The position numbers and the translations under genes are program-made. Below the pieces are notes generated by a model, which searched no databases, was not told the origin of the DNA, and worked only from the letters and a program-made list of their open reading frames with translations. From NCBI GenBank assembly GCA_910589015.1, contig CAJUSA010000013.1, positions 3,719 through 67,718 of the forward strand: a DNA stretch of 64,000 bases, in the 5' to 3' direction. Positions 52,008 to 60,725 of this stretch are shown here, piece after piece; within the stretch, counting starts at the first letter, position 1; each line of letters opens with the position of its first letter. This stretch comes from an uncultured Christensenellaceae bacterium (GTDB lineage Bacteria; Bacillota; Clostridia; Christensenellales; Borkfalkiaceae).

Positions 52008-52946
52008 ATGGAAGAAAGGATCATCGACGACGAGGACGCGCGCCTCGTTAAAATCAAACGGACGAAAAACGGCGACGACGTCGTGGAAGATACGGGCGCG
52101 GAAGCCGAGGCGGCGCCGTCCGACGAAACGGCGGACGGGAGCGATTATACGGTGGAATTTGCCGACGACGAGGATTACGACGAAGATCTGGTCGGCTTGA
52201 CGCCCACGCAGCTCAAAGAAGAACTCGAACGGCGCGAACGCATGAAACAGGAGGCGCGCGATGCGTGCGACGAATGTATCGCGCGGGGCGAGGCGCTTTT
52301 GCGCGAAGAGGACTTCGCCGGCGCGGAAGAGGAATTTGCCTCGGCGGTTTCCTTCCTTGCCGACGACGAATCGGCGCACCGCCTGCTCTGGATGGCGCGG
52401 ACGAAGAACCATACCGATACCGAAACGTATTATGATTCCGATCATGCGTACGAATTGCAGAGCGCGCCCCAAGCCGTGCGCGACGAAGTGCTCGCGCACG
52501 ACGGCGAAAAACTCCGTTCCGAGCGCGAAAGCCTGCTTGCGGAAATCGGTCCGCTCGAAACGCAGGTGAAGTCCAAACGCGCCGAGCGGCGCGATCCGTT
52601 GCTTGCCAACAAAAATTATTACCGCGTGCGCCTTTGCGTGTTGCTGCTCTGCGTCGTCTGTTTTGCGATCGCGTCGGGCATCAGCGCCTATTACACCGTG
52701 CGCACCACGAGCATCGCGCCTATTATCACCTGCGCCGTGTTCGGCGGCGGCGCGGTCATCAGTTTGATTTTTACCGTGTTCTACACGCGTTTTCTGCTCG
52801 TTGCGCTGCGGCTGTATTTAGCAAACGAGAATCTCTCTTCCACCGAGGACGGAAGAACGTTGCTCGCCCTTAAAAAACGCGAGGCTTGTCTGGCGTTGAT
52901 CTTAGACGGGGAAGAGACGCAGGAGAACGGGGCGGAACGCCTTTGA
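52008..52946 (+). CDS. acidic coiled-coil protein with two membrane helices
   Basis: 312 residues, not recognised. A very acidic N terminus (to about residue 60), helical TPR-like or coiled-coil stretch (about 65-195, 'ALLREEDFAGAEEEFASAVS'), then two membrane helices (about 208-228 and 240-265) and a charged end. 'EEDFAGAEEEFASAV' looks like one TPR unit. It lies in the ispE run, 23 bases downstream, with AAAGG upstream. Cytosolic bulk with a membrane hairpin is the likely topology. Confidence 0.75.
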   Translation: MEERIIDDEDARLVKIKRTKNGDDVVEDTGAEAEAAPSDETADGSDYTVEFADDEDYDEDLVGLTPTQLKEELERRERMKQEARDACDECIARGEALLREEDFAGAEEEFASAVSFLADDESAHRLLWMARTKNHTDTETYYDSDHAYELQSAPQAVRDEVLAHDGEKLRSERESLLAEIGPLETQVKSKRAERRDPLLANKNYYRVRLCVLLLCVVCFAIASGISAYYTVRTTSIAPIITCAVFGGGAVISLIFTVFYTRFLLVALRLYLANENLSSTEDGRTLLALKKREACLALILDGEETQENGAERL

Positions 52947-52995
52947 ATTTTGAAAACCATCGGGGGAAAACCCCGTGGATAAGGAGGAAACATAT

Positions 52996-53736
52996 ATGAA
53001 ACTCATTCACCAAAGTGCGGGCAAAAAGCTCTATCGCGACGGAAACAGACTCATCAAGTCGTTCGACGAGTCGTATTCCAAAGCAGGGATCCTCAACGAA
53101 GCGCTCAATCAGGCGCGCGTTGAAGAATCGGGACTCAACATTCCCAAAGTGTTGGGCGTCGAAGTGATCGACGGCAAGTGGTCGCTTATCTGGGAATACA
53201 TCGAGGGCGAAACGCTCGAAGAACTCATGAACAAGCACCCCGAAAAGACCGACGAATATCTCGAATTCTTCGTCGATCTGCAAATCGCCATGAGCAAAGA
53301 AAAAGTGCCGCTTTTAGGGCACCTGCGCGATAAGATGCACTCGAAAATCTCGGCAAGTTCGTTCCCCGCAACGGTGCGTTACGATCTGCACGTCCGTCTT
53401 GACGGTCTGCCCCGCCACAAAAAGCTGTGCCACGGCGACTTCCAGCCGAGCAACGTGGTCATCACGCCCGACGGCAAACCCTATATCATCGACTGGTCGC
53501 ATGCGACGCAGGGAAACGGATCCGCCGACGCCGCGCGCACCTATCTCATCTTTATGTTGCAAAAGAAAGAGGATCTTGCGGAAAAATATCTGAAACTTTT
53601 CTGTAAGAAAACCGACACCGCCGTGCAGTATGTGCAGAATATCCTGCCTATCGTCGCGGCGTCGCAGTCGACCAAGAAAAAACCCGAAGAGGCGGAATTC
53701 CTCGCCAAATGGGTCAACGTGTGCGACTGGCAGTAA
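52996..53736 (+). CDS. APH/choline-kinase-fold phosphotransferase
   Basis: 246 residues of the aminoglycoside phosphotransferase fold: 'WEYIEGETLEELM' hinge, the catalytic Brenner motif 'LCHGDFQPSNVVI' (HxDxxxxN) and the metal motif 'YIIDWSHA'. Substrate unknown: the family covers sugars, choline and small metabolites, and drug resistance should not be assumed. ATG at 52996 follows AAGGAGG (52981-52987). Confidence 0.85.
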   Translation: MKLIHQSAGKKLYRDGNRLIKSFDESYSKAGILNEALNQARVEESGLNIPKVLGVEVIDGKWSLIWEYIEGETLEELMNKHPEKTDEYLEFFVDLQIAMSKEKVPLLGHLRDKMHSKISASSFPATVRYDLHVRLDGLPRHKKLCHGDFQPSNVVITPDGKPYIIDWSHATQGNGSADAARTYLIFMLQKKEDLAEKYLKLFCKKTDTAVQYVQNILPIVAASQSTKKKPEEAEFLAKWVNVCDWQ

Positions 53737-53758
53737 AGAATAAAACAGAAAAAACCGT

Positions 53759-53828
53759 AGTTTCCATAGGGAATTTCATAAGACGCAAACAAAAAGATTT
53801 AGGCGTGGCGTGAAGCCGCGCCTTTTCT
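53759..53828 (+). repeat. terminator-linked element a (CCATAGGG type)
   Basis: CCATAGGGAATTT (53764-53776), then a hairpin AGGCGTGGC/GCCGCGCCT (53801-53823) and TTTTCT. Likely the terminator for the phosphotransferase gene; closely related to the one at 61893. Confidence 0.75.
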
Positions 53829-53890
53829 GATAATTTATTGCGTGGATGAAATGAATAAAAAGTTAAATTTCAATAGAGAAGAGAAAGAAA

Positions 53891-54523
53891 ATGGCATTCG
53901 ATTATAAGAAAGAATACAAAGAATTTTATATGCCGGCAAATAAGCCGTCTATCGTCACCGTTCCGAAAATGAATTACATAGCGGTGCGCGGGAAAGGTGA
54001 TCCCAATGATGAAAACGGCGAGTATAAAGATTCGATAGGGCTTTTGTATGCAATAGCGTTTACTATCAAAATGAGTTATAAAGGCACGCACACAATCGAC
54101 GGGTATTTTGAATACGTTGTTCCGCCGCTCGAAGGCTTTTGGTGGCAGGAAGGCTCTCATACGATAGACTATGCGAACAAGAACGGGTTTAATTTTATTT
54201 CGCTTATACGCTTGCCCGATTTCGTGACCGAAGCCGATTTTAATTGGGCGGTGCAAGAAGCGACAAACAAGAAAAAAGCAGACTTTTCAAAGGTGGAATT
54301 CTTAACCTATGACGAGGGTGTTTGCGTTCAATGTATGCACGTTGGCCCTTACGACGACGAGCCGAAAACGGCTGCGCTGATGCACGAGTATATGAAAGCA
54401 AACGGCTATGTGTTAGATATCACGAACGTTCGCTATCATCACGAGATCTATTTAAGCGATCCGCGCAAGTGTGCCGTAGAAAAATTAAAAACCGTGATAA
54501 GACACCCTGTACGCAAGGTATAG
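53891..54523 (+). CDS. GyrI-like small-molecule-binding protein
   Basis: 210 residues of the GyrI/SOUL-like effector-binding fold: 'YIAVRGKGDPNDENGEYKDS' opening, 'YFEYVVPPLEGFWW', and 'VQCMHVGPYDDEPKTAALMH' with 'YHHEIYLSDPRK' at the end, the typical signature of this group. It has no DNA-binding domain, so it is a stand-alone ligand-binding protein. Less GC-rich than its neighbours. AGAAAGAAA precedes the ATG. Confidence 0.87.
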   Translation: MAFDYKKEYKEFYMPANKPSIVTVPKMNYIAVRGKGDPNDENGEYKDSIGLLYAIAFTIKMSYKGTHTIDGYFEYVVPPLEGFWWQEGSHTIDYANKNGFNFISLIRLPDFVTEADFNWAVQEATNKKKADFSKVEFLTYDEGVCVQCMHVGPYDDEPKTAALMHEYMKANGYVLDITNVRYHHEIYLSDPRKCAVEKLKTVIRHPVRKV

Positions 54524-54689
54524 CAGTTGAATTTCGATTTCTCTTTGTAAATAATGTGGATATAAATGTTCCCGGACAAATTGTTTGAGAGCTTTTTATC
54601 ATCGTATGTCTGATCGATACGGCAAAAATAATTCCTCATAAACAGCGAATCGCGTGAAAAAATTTCAAAAAAGAACGTTTCGAAAAACG

Positions 54690-54718
54690 TTTACAAAATT
54701 GCGGGGTTGTGCTAAAAT
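54690..54718 (+). promoter_or_regulatory. promoter of the ClC gene
   Basis: TTTACA (54690-54695), 17-base spacer, TAAAAT (54713-54718). Predicted start is 0-3 bases from the ATG at 54727. Confidence 0.72.
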
Positions 54719-54726
54719 AGCAAGAC

Positions 54727-56331
54727 ATGAAAAAGAACGGTCGCTTTTTGAAAAATTTTACGGGCGGGGCGTTGCAGATCATTGCGGTCGGCGTGCTGAC
54801 GGGTATTCTCGCGGGGTTAGTGGTCACGCTCTACACGCTGCTTGCGCATATGGCGGAAGAGTTTGCGGAAGGGTATTACGGATTTTTCCGCGACAATCCC
54901 GCGTTTATTCCGCTTCTCTTTCTCGCGCTGTTTGCGGGGGCGATCGTCGTGGGCGGCACGCTGCGGTTCCTGCCCATGATCCGCGGCAGCGGCATTCCGC
55001 AAATCGAGGGCGCATCGCGCGGGGTGATCAAATTAAAATGGTTCCGTTCGCTCACGGGTACGTTTGCGGCGAGTTTGTTTACGATTTTTATGGGGCTTTC
55101 CGCAGGCAGCGAGGGGCCGAGCATTCTCATCGGCGGCGCATGCGGAAACGGCGTGAGCGATATGCTCAAACGCAATGCCACCGTGCGGCGGTATCAGATT
55201 ACGGGCGGTGCATGCGCGGGGCTTGCGGTTGCGTTCAACGCCCCGCTTACGGGCATGGCGTTCGCCTTCGAAGAGGCGCACAAGCGTTTCACGCCCGAAG
55301 TGTTTGCCTGCGCCTTTTCTTCGGTGGTCGCGGCGGTGCTGACGCGCAACCTGCTCTATTGGGGCATGGGTATGGAAATCGGTGCGGCGTTTTCAACCTT
55401 CTCGTTTGCGGGCGTGCAGTCTTCCGATTTTCTCTTCTACGTTTACGTTTTCTTCGCCGCGCTTGTCTGCGCGCTTGCGGCGGTCGGCGTTTATTTTCTT
55501 CTCTTTCTTGCGCAAAAACTCTTCAAAAAGCTGACGTTCTGGAAGGGCATGGGCAAATTCACGATCCCGTTTGCCGTGGCAGGGGCGTTCGGGCTTCTGA
55601 GCGCGTATGCGATCGGCGGCGGCAGTGCGTTTATATCCGACCTCGGTTCGCTGTCGGGGGGCGTGACAAGCCTGTTCGGCGCGCCGCTGTGGGCAACGCT
55701 TTTGTGCGTGGTGCTCATGAAAACGATTGCGACCGTGCTCAACACGGGCGTTGGCATGCCATGCGGCATTTTCTTGCCCATGTTGGCGATCGGCGCGGGC
55801 ATGGGTGCCCTGCTTGCGTTCGTATGCCGCCTCGCGGGCATGGATGCGGCGTATTGCGACGCGCTCATTCTTATCTGCATGGCGGCGTTCTTTACGACGG
55901 TCGTGCGCGCGCCCATCACAGGCATCGTGATGATCGTCGAGCTGACTTTTTCGTTTACCTTTCTGCTGCCTGCGATCCTCGGCGTGGCGGTGGGGTACGT
56001 CGTGGGCGATCTCTTCCGTCTTGAACCGCTCTATGATAAAATGCTTGCCGAACGCGTCGAAGAGGAACGCGGCAGCACCGAACGCGTCAAACTGACGGCG
56101 CGCTTTATAGTTACCGAAAGCGGCAAGGCGGCGGGGCGCGCCGTGCGCGACGTGCTCTGGCCCATGAGCGCGCGTATCGTGCGCGTCGATCACGGCGACG
56201 ATAACTTCGTGCCCGACGGCAACAGCGTATTGACCGCGGGCGATATTTTAACGGTAACGGGCGAAACCGCCGACGAGGCGACCTTCCTCGGCGTGCTCAC
56301 CGAACTCATCGGCGAAAAAATCGAAGAATAA
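54727..56331 (+). CDS. ClC-family chloride channel or H+/Cl- antiporter with RCK-C domain
   Basis: 534-residue membrane protein. ClC selectivity motifs: 'GSGIPQIEG', 'SAGSEGPSILIGG' (GxEGP with the gating Glu), 'GVGMPCGIFLPMLAIGAGMG' (GxFxP); about 12 or more helices to residue 440. The C-terminal part (about 450-530) has a TrkA-C/RCK-C form ('VRVDHGDDNFVPDGNSVLTA' then 'GDILTVTG'), which may bind a ligand that gates transport. No ribosome-binding site precedes the ATG and the promoter abuts it, so the mRNA may be leaderless. The CBS domains of other ClC proteins are absent. Confidence 0.92.
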   Translation: MKKNGRFLKNFTGGALQIIAVGVLTGILAGLVVTLYTLLAHMAEEFAEGYYGFFRDNPAFIPLLFLALFAGAIVVGGTLRFLPMIRGSGIPQIEGASRGVIKLKWFRSLTGTFAASLFTIFMGLSAGSEGPSILIGGACGNGVSDMLKRNATVRRYQITGGACAGLAVAFNAPLTGMAFAFEEAHKRFTPEVFACAFSSVVAAVLTRNLLYWGMGMEIGAAFSTFSFAGVQSSDFLFYVYVFFAALVCALAAVGVYFLLFLAQKLFKKLTFWKGMGKFTIPFAVAGAFGLLSAYAIGGGSAFISDLGSLSGGVTSLFGAPLWATLLCVVLMKTIATVLNTGVGMPCGIFLPMLAIGAGMGALLAFVCRLAGMDAAYCDALILICMAAFFTTVVRAPITGIVMIVELTFSFTFLLPAILGVAVGYVVGDLFRLEPLYDKMLAERVEEERGSTERVKLTARFIVTESGKAAGRAVRDVLWPMSARIVRVDHGDDNFVPDGNSVLTAGDILTVTGETADEATFLGVLTELIGEKIEE

Positions 56332-56353
56332 AAAAGCGGCGTTTCAAACGCAC

Positions 56354-56422
56354 GCTTTCCATAGGGCATGAAAACTTTCAAGCGATGACAAAAAGCCTCG
56401 AACAATTTGTTCGAGGCTTTTT
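56354..56422 (+). repeat. terminator-linked element d, with bidirectional terminator
   Basis: TTCCATAGGGCATG (56357-56370), TTTCAAGCGATGA (56377-56389), then the perfect hairpin AAAAAGCCTCGAACAA/TTGTTCGAGGCTTTTT (56390-56422). It closes the ClC gene and the converging gene. Confidence 0.85.
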
Positions 56423-56441
56423 ACTACGCATTATTCGTACA

Positions 56442-57032
56442 TTAGTCAGATGACAGATAAAATGTATAATCCATAAGTGAATACTTCAATTCCATATAGA
56501 CATATACATAATCATCATGCGGATAGCAACCGATTTGCAAATATCTCGCGTTTACGATTTGCTGTCTATCGTTTTTCGATTGATTATCTACTCCTTCTTT
56601 GCCCCATACAAAAAAATAATGTTTACCCGTTTTTGCCTCTTCATAAATATCCTCTCCTTTAATCGAAAGCGCTATGAGTGTCTGAAAATCACTCAATTCG
56701 TATCCAAATTCAAAAGTACATTTAGGCGCACCGCCAAATAACGTAGAAAACACTTCTGTGGGATATCCGAAATATTCAAAAGAACAACTTGCTAAATAAT
56801 CATATACCGAGTTTAGATATTCCTCAAACTCTTTTTCTGTAGTAGTAAACGTAAACCTGCCTTGATTCAACGATGTTTTGCCGTCGCTTTTAATTTTCGG
56901 CAAGTCGGGAATAAAATTTTTATTTAATGTGCTTTGAGCATAAAAGCTGTGCTTGTCTGTTTTATCAGTACAGCCAACCGGGCATAATAGACAAAGAATG
57001 AAACATAAACAAGCAACCGACAATTTTTTCAT
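56442..57032 (-). CDS. small lipoprotein of unknown function
   Basis: 196 residues from the ATG at 57032, which has GGGGAG upstream. Signal peptide 'KKLSVACLCFILCLLCPVGC' ends in a lipobox-like Cys. The mature part is mixed alpha/beta with no motif that I know ('KEFEEYLNSVYDYLASCSFE', 'KHYFFVWGKEGVDNQSKNDR'). AT-rich and alone, next to a long palindromic repeat, which suggests recent arrival. Probably anchored outside on the membrane. Confidence 0.75.
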   Translation of the reverse strand: MKKLSVACLCFILCLLCPVGCTDKTDKHSFYAQSTLNKNFIPDLPKIKSDGKTSLNQGRFTFTTTEKEFEEYLNSVYDYLASCSFEYFGYPTEVFSTLFGGAPKCTFEFGYELSDFQTLIALSIKGEDIYEEAKTGKHYFFVWGKEGVDNQSKNDRQQIVNARYLQIGCYPHDDYVYVYMELKYSLMDYTFYLSSD

Positions 57033-57059
57033 ACTTACTCCCCTGAATTGAAATTTATC

Positions 57060-57215
57060 GTCATACGGTGTCATGTCGCCACGCCGTTCCCGAACCGTCA
57101 TTCTGAGCCGACGCTCGTAAAAGCCGTCGTGCCGAAGAATCTAAAATTGTGAGATGTTTCGACTACGGCTCATGCCTTCGCTCAACAGGACATAAGAGAA
57201 CGTTAAATTCCTGTT
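57060..57215 (+). repeat. long form of the dispersed repeat with an inserted segment, copy 8
   Basis: Same flanks as the copy at 42181 (GTGTCATGTC before, AAGAGAACGTTAAATT after), but about 23 bases with CGACGCTCGTAAAAGCCGTC are inserted after GTCATTCTGAG. Together with a hairpin at 57346 this is all that is seen in the 417-base gap. Confidence 0.82.
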
Positions 57216-57345
57216 TATCGTTTATCGTATATTCATTATAGCATTATAGAATCGAAAAAACAAGCGGTAAGTATAGCGCACGAAACTTCTTGCGTTTCAC
57301 CGCAAAAGTTTCGTTCAATACGCGTGGGTTACACAGAAAATAGAG

Positions 57346-57376
57346 AAAAAGGCGTAGTTTCATGCCACGCCTTTTT
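57346..57376. terminator. bidirectional terminator-like hairpin
   Basis: AAAAAGGCGT pairs with ACGCCTTTTT around an 11-base loop; resembles the hairpins in elements at 53801 and 61936. Confidence 0.75.
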
Positions 57377-57449
57377 CTTTTTCGCCCGCGATCTACAAAA
57401 TTCCCTTTTTTTATGCCGTAAAACATGCATTCTAAAATTTTAGAATGAC

Positions 57450-58097
57450 TTAAATTTTGCTGTATCCGTAAGAATTGATCAACGCGTCGATGCGCGCACC
57501 CGTTTTACACAGCGGGCATTCGGTGGAAAGGTACGAGCGGTACGAGCCGATCGCCTCGTCGCCGAAGAGCCGCACGACGGGCACGTCGGTCACGCCGTGC
57601 ATGTTGATCTTATCGCCGAAACTTCCGCCGAATACGGTTGCCGCGCCCACGGGCGTGCCGCCGTAATACCAAATCCCTTCGAGCGCGCTTTTCAACGTCA
57701 AACCCGTCGTCGCCGTGGCGGTGAGAAGAAGCACGCGTTTGTTCTTTACATAGGGCATTAAATTATCGCGCAGAATAATTTTATCGTCCGAAACCTCGGG
57801 CGAGATCACGGCGATGTTCGTGTTCAGATTGATCCCCCGCGATTCGAGTTCGTTCGCGAGAAACGCGCCGATCATCTTCGTGCGTTCGAGGGTGATGATC
57901 GTATCGACGGGCGTATCGGTAAAATTGCCCGCAAACAGTTTCGCCGCGGAAAGCGCCGCGTGCGTTTCCGATTTTACCTGCGTCATATCGATGCAATGGG
58001 TCACATGCGAGTGTTGCGTGACGAAGTGCCCCTCGATCACGCGGATCTTTACGTTACGGCTGCCGCGCGCCGTCAGTTCCTGTGCTCTTTTTTCCAT
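57450..58097 (-). CDS. orotate-phosphoribosyltransferase-like protein with altered PRPP loop
   Basis: 215 residues of the type I phosphoribosyltransferase fold, most like OPRT ('DTIITLERTKMIGAFLANEL', 'VLLLTATATTGLTLKSALEG', 'YYGGTPVGAATVFGG'). The PRPP-binding loop normally has two acidic residues (ED or DD before xxTTG); here they are T and A ('LTATATTG'). So the enzyme may be inactive, use another ligand, or be a regulator. A C-terminal 'CPLCKTGARID' Cys pair is an extra. Its own promoter (58117-58145) and site AAGGGAGG are clear. Catalysis cannot be assumed. Confidence 0.8.
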   Translation of the reverse strand: MEKRAQELTARGSRNVKIRVIEGHFVTQHSHVTHCIDMTQVKSETHAALSAAKLFAGNFTDTPVDTIITLERTKMIGAFLANELESRGINLNTNIAVISPEVSDDKIILRDNLMPYVKNKRVLLLTATATTGLTLKSALEGIWYYGGTPVGAATVFGGSFGDKINMHGVTDVPVVRLFGDEAIGSYRSYLSTECPLCKTGARIDALINSYGYSKI

Positions 58098-58116
58098 GTC
58101 TGCCTCCCTTTTATCT

Positions 58117-58145
58117 ATTTTAATATAAAATCGGGCGAATGTAAA
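58117..58145 (-). promoter_or_regulatory. promoter of the PRTase-like gene
   Basis: Minus strand: TTTACA (58145-58140), 17-base spacer, TAAAAT (58122-58117). Confidence 0.75.
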
Positions 58146-58253
58146 GACGGAAAGAAAAATTTTTTTCGAAAAAAAGCAATTTTTTTTGCGAAAACCGTTT
58201 AACGAAGGACAATTTACATTATATTAAAAGTGATCAAAAAACGGCGGTGCATT

Positions 58254-58769
58254 GTGAACGAAGAACAGAACCAAACCGAAGAACAGACGGAAGAAGAACT
58301 TCCCGTAGCCGAAGAGAACGGATCGGCGGAAGAGGGCGGCGCGTTAGAAACGGCGAAAGCCGAGGCGGAAGACTACAAGCGCAAATGGTATGCGGTGACG
58401 GCGGAATACGAAAATTACCGCAAGCGCACGCAGAACGCGCGGGGGCAGGCGTATACCGACGGACGGTGCGACGTCGTTTCCAAACTCTTCCCGATTGCCG
58501 ACAATCTCGAACGCGCGTTGAAATCGTGTGCGGAAGAGCAGACGGCAAAGGGGCTTGAAATGGTTTTGAAGAGCTTTCTCAAACTGTTAGAGGAAGAGAA
58601 GATCATCGAGATCAACCCCGTCGGCGAGGCGTTCGATCCCGAAACGAGCGAGGCGATCATGGCGGTCGACGGCGAGGGCGAGAGCGGATCGGTGAAAGAG
58701 GTTTACCTCAAAGGATACATGCGCGAGGGCAAGGTGCTTCGGTTTGCACAGGTCGTCGTAATCAAATAA
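58254..58769 (+). CDS. grpE: nucleotide exchange factor GrpE
   Basis: Drives ADP release from DnaK. 171 residues: a Glu-rich N terminus, a long helix ('AEAEDYKRKWYAVTAEYENY', then 'RKRTQNARGQAY') and the beta domain 'GEAFDPETSEAIMAVDGEGE' to 'GKVLRFAQVVV'. GTG at 58254 is preferred over GTG 58230, because the -10-like TATATT (58220) places the transcript start near 58230. No CIRCE operator and no hrcA gene precede it. Followed by dnaK after 24 bases. Confidence 0.94.
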   Translation: MNEEQNQTEEQTEEELPVAEENGSAEEGGALETAKAEAEDYKRKWYAVTAEYENYRKRTQNARGQAYTDGRCDVVSKLFPIADNLERALKSCAEEQTAKGLEMVLKSFLKLLEEEKIIEINPVGEAFDPETSEAIMAVDGEGESGSVKEVYLKGYMREGKVLRFAQVVVIK

Positions 58770-58793
58770 AACGCAAGGAAAGGAGTAAATATT

Positions 58794-60590
58794 ATGGCTA
58801 AGGTAATCGGTATCGACTTGGGAACGACAAATTCGTGCGTGGCGGTTATGGAAGGCGGCGAGCCCGTCGTCATCGCCAACGCGGAAGGCGCGCGCACGAC
58901 CCCTTCGGTCGTCGCGTTCCAGAAAGACGGATCGCGCGTCGTCGGGCAGGTGGCAAAGCGTCAGGCGGTCGCCAATCCCGATAAAACGGTCATTTCGATC
59001 AAGCGCGAAATGGGCAGCGACTATAAAGTGAAAATCGACGAGAAGTCGTATTCCCCGCAGGAAATTTCGGCAATGATCCTCACCAAACTCAAACAGGACG
59101 CCGAAGCATATATCGGCGGCAAGGTCACGGACGCCGTCATCACCTGCCCCGCATACTTCACCGACGCGCAGCGTCAGGCAACCAAAGACGCGGGCAAGAT
59201 CGCGGGACTTAACGTGTTGCGCATCATCAACGAGCCGACGGCGGCGGCGCTTTCGTACGGGCTCGATAAAGACAAGGAAAACAGCAAAGTCATGATCTAC
59301 GACTTGGGCGGCGGCACGTTCGACGTTTCCATTCTGGAAATTTCCGACGGCGTGTTCGAGGTGCTCGCAACCAACGGCAACAACCGTCTGGGCGGCGACG
59401 ACTTCGATAAACGCGTTATGGATTATATGGTCGAAGAGTTCAAAAAGAGCCACGGCGTCGATCTTTCCAAGGATAAAATGGCGATGCAGCGCTTGAAAGA
59501 AGCTGCCGAGAAGGCGAAGATCGAGCTTTCGGGCATGAATTCGACCTCGGTTTCTCTGCCCTTCATTTCGATGACCGACGCAGGCCCTGCGCATCTCGAA
59601 ATCGAAATCACCCGTCAGAAGTTCGAGGCGCTCATTGCCGACCTCGTCGAAAAGACGGCGGAACCCATGCGCCTTGCCATGAAGGACGCGGGGCTTTCGT
59701 ATAACAATATCGACAAAGTCATTCTCGTAGGCGGTTCGACGCGCGTTCCCGCCGTCGTCGAAAAAGTAAAGCAGATCACGGGGAAAGAGCCGTTCAAGGG
59801 CATCAACCCCGACGAATGCGTCGCGGTGGGCGCTGCCATTCAGGGCGGCGTGCTCACGGGCGAAGTCAAAGACGTGCTGCTGCTCGACGTCATGCCGCTT
59901 TCGCTCGGCATCGAAACTTTGGGCAATGTGTTCACGCGCATTATCGACCGCAACACCACGATCCCCGTCAAGAAGAGCCAGGTGTTCTCGACGGCGGCGG
60001 ATAACCAGACGAGCGTGGAAATCCACATTTTGCAGGGCGAACGCGAATTCTGCCGCGACAATAAGACGATGGGCAGATTTATGCTCACGGGCATTGCGCC
60101 CGCGCCCCGCGGCATTCCGCAGATCGAAGTCACGTTCGACGTCGACGCCAACGGCATCGTGCACGTCGAGGCGAAGGATCAGGGCACGGGCAAGAGTACC
60201 GATATCACGATCACCTCTTCGACCAACCTTTCCGAGGACGAAATCAACAAAGCCGTCAAAGAGGCGGAACAGTACGCCGAGGACGATAAAAAGAGAAAGC
60301 AGAAGGTCGAGGCGCACAACAAGCTCGACGGGCTGATTTTCTCGGTCGAACAGACGCTTAAAGACAGCGGCGACAAGCTGTCCGAAGAGGATAAAGCGAC
60401 CTTGCAGGAAGCCGTCGACGAGGCGAAAAAGGAACTCGAAAGCGACGACGAAGCGCGTTACAACGCGGCGTTCGAAACGCTTTCGCAGAAGATCCAGCCC
60501 GTCATCGCCAAGCTCTATCAGCAGGCGGGCGGCGCGAACGGCGCACCCCATGCGGGCGGTGCCGACGGCGGCGACGAGTTCCATCAGTAA
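58794..60590 (+). CDS. dnaK: chaperone protein DnaK (Hsp70)
   Basis: ATP-driven folding chaperone, 598 residues. ATPase signatures '[18 protein letters not shown]', '[16 protein letters not shown]', and '[17 protein letters not shown]'; substrate-binding domain '[20 protein letters not shown]' and helical lid; Gly-rich tail ending 'GGDEFHQ'. Standard bacterial DnaK. GrpE and DnaJ flank it; a palindromic repeat lies between dnaK and dnaJ. AAGGAG precedes the ATG. Confidence 0.98.
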   Translation: MAKVIGIDLGTTNSCVAVMEGGEPVVIANAEGARTTPSVVAFQKDGSRVVGQVAKRQAVANPDKTVISIKREMGSDYKVKIDEKSYSPQEISAMILTKLKQDAEAYIGGKVTDAVITCPAYFTDAQRQATKDAGKIAGLNVLRIINEPTAAALSYGLDKDKENSKVMIYDLGGGTFDVSILEISDGVFEVLATNGNNRLGGDDFDKRVMDYMVEEFKKSHGVDLSKDKMAMQRLKEAAEKAKIELSGMNSTSVSLPFISMTDAGPAHLEIEITRQKFEALIADLVEKTAEPMRLAMKDAGLSYNNIDKVILVGGSTRVPAVVEKVKQITGKEPFKGINPDECVAVGAAIQGGVLTGEVKDVLLLDVMPLSLGIETLGNVFTRIIDRNTTIPVKKSQVFSTAADNQTSVEIHILQGEREFCRDNKTMGRFMLTGIAPAPRGIPQIEVTFDVDANGIVHVEAKDQGTGKSTDITITSSTNLSEDEINKAVKEAEQYAEDDKKRKQKVEAHNKLDGLIFSVEQTLKDSGDKLSEEDKATLQEAVDEAKKELESDDEARYNAAFETLSQKIQPVIAKLYQQAGGANGAPHAGGADGGDEFHQ

Positions 60591-60614
60591 GGGCATTCAC
60601 GGATAGTTGAATTT

Positions 60615-60680
60615 ACGGTCATTCCGCGGGGCGAAGGTACTTGTAAGAGGGCAATCTTCCCGTTCGTTCGGAATGACCGT
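60615..60680 (+). repeat. inverted repeat between dnaK and dnaJ, copy 9
   Basis: ACGGTCATTCCG (60615-60626) and CGGAATGACCGT (60669-60680) are perfect inverted arms, related in sequence to the dispersed family. It could attenuate dnaJ relative to dnaK. Confidence 0.75.
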
Positions 60681-60725
60681 TTCCCCGTTTTTTCGGGTAA
60701 CATATCAGGATAACAGGTTTTTCAT

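Noticed and set aside
52996..53736. Aminoglycoside resistance gene
   Set aside because: Only the general kinase fold is seen; the family has many housekeeping members and there is no mobile context.
58098..58253. CIRCE operator or HrcA control for grpE-dnaK-dnaJ
   Set aside because: No TTAGCACTC/GAGTGCTAA pair in the leader, and no hrcA gene upstream.
58587..60596. 669-codon open frame on the minus strand opposite dnaK
   Set aside because: It mirrors dnaK codon by codon, is rich in Arg, His, Val and Phe without domains, and arises from the strong codon bias of dnaK.
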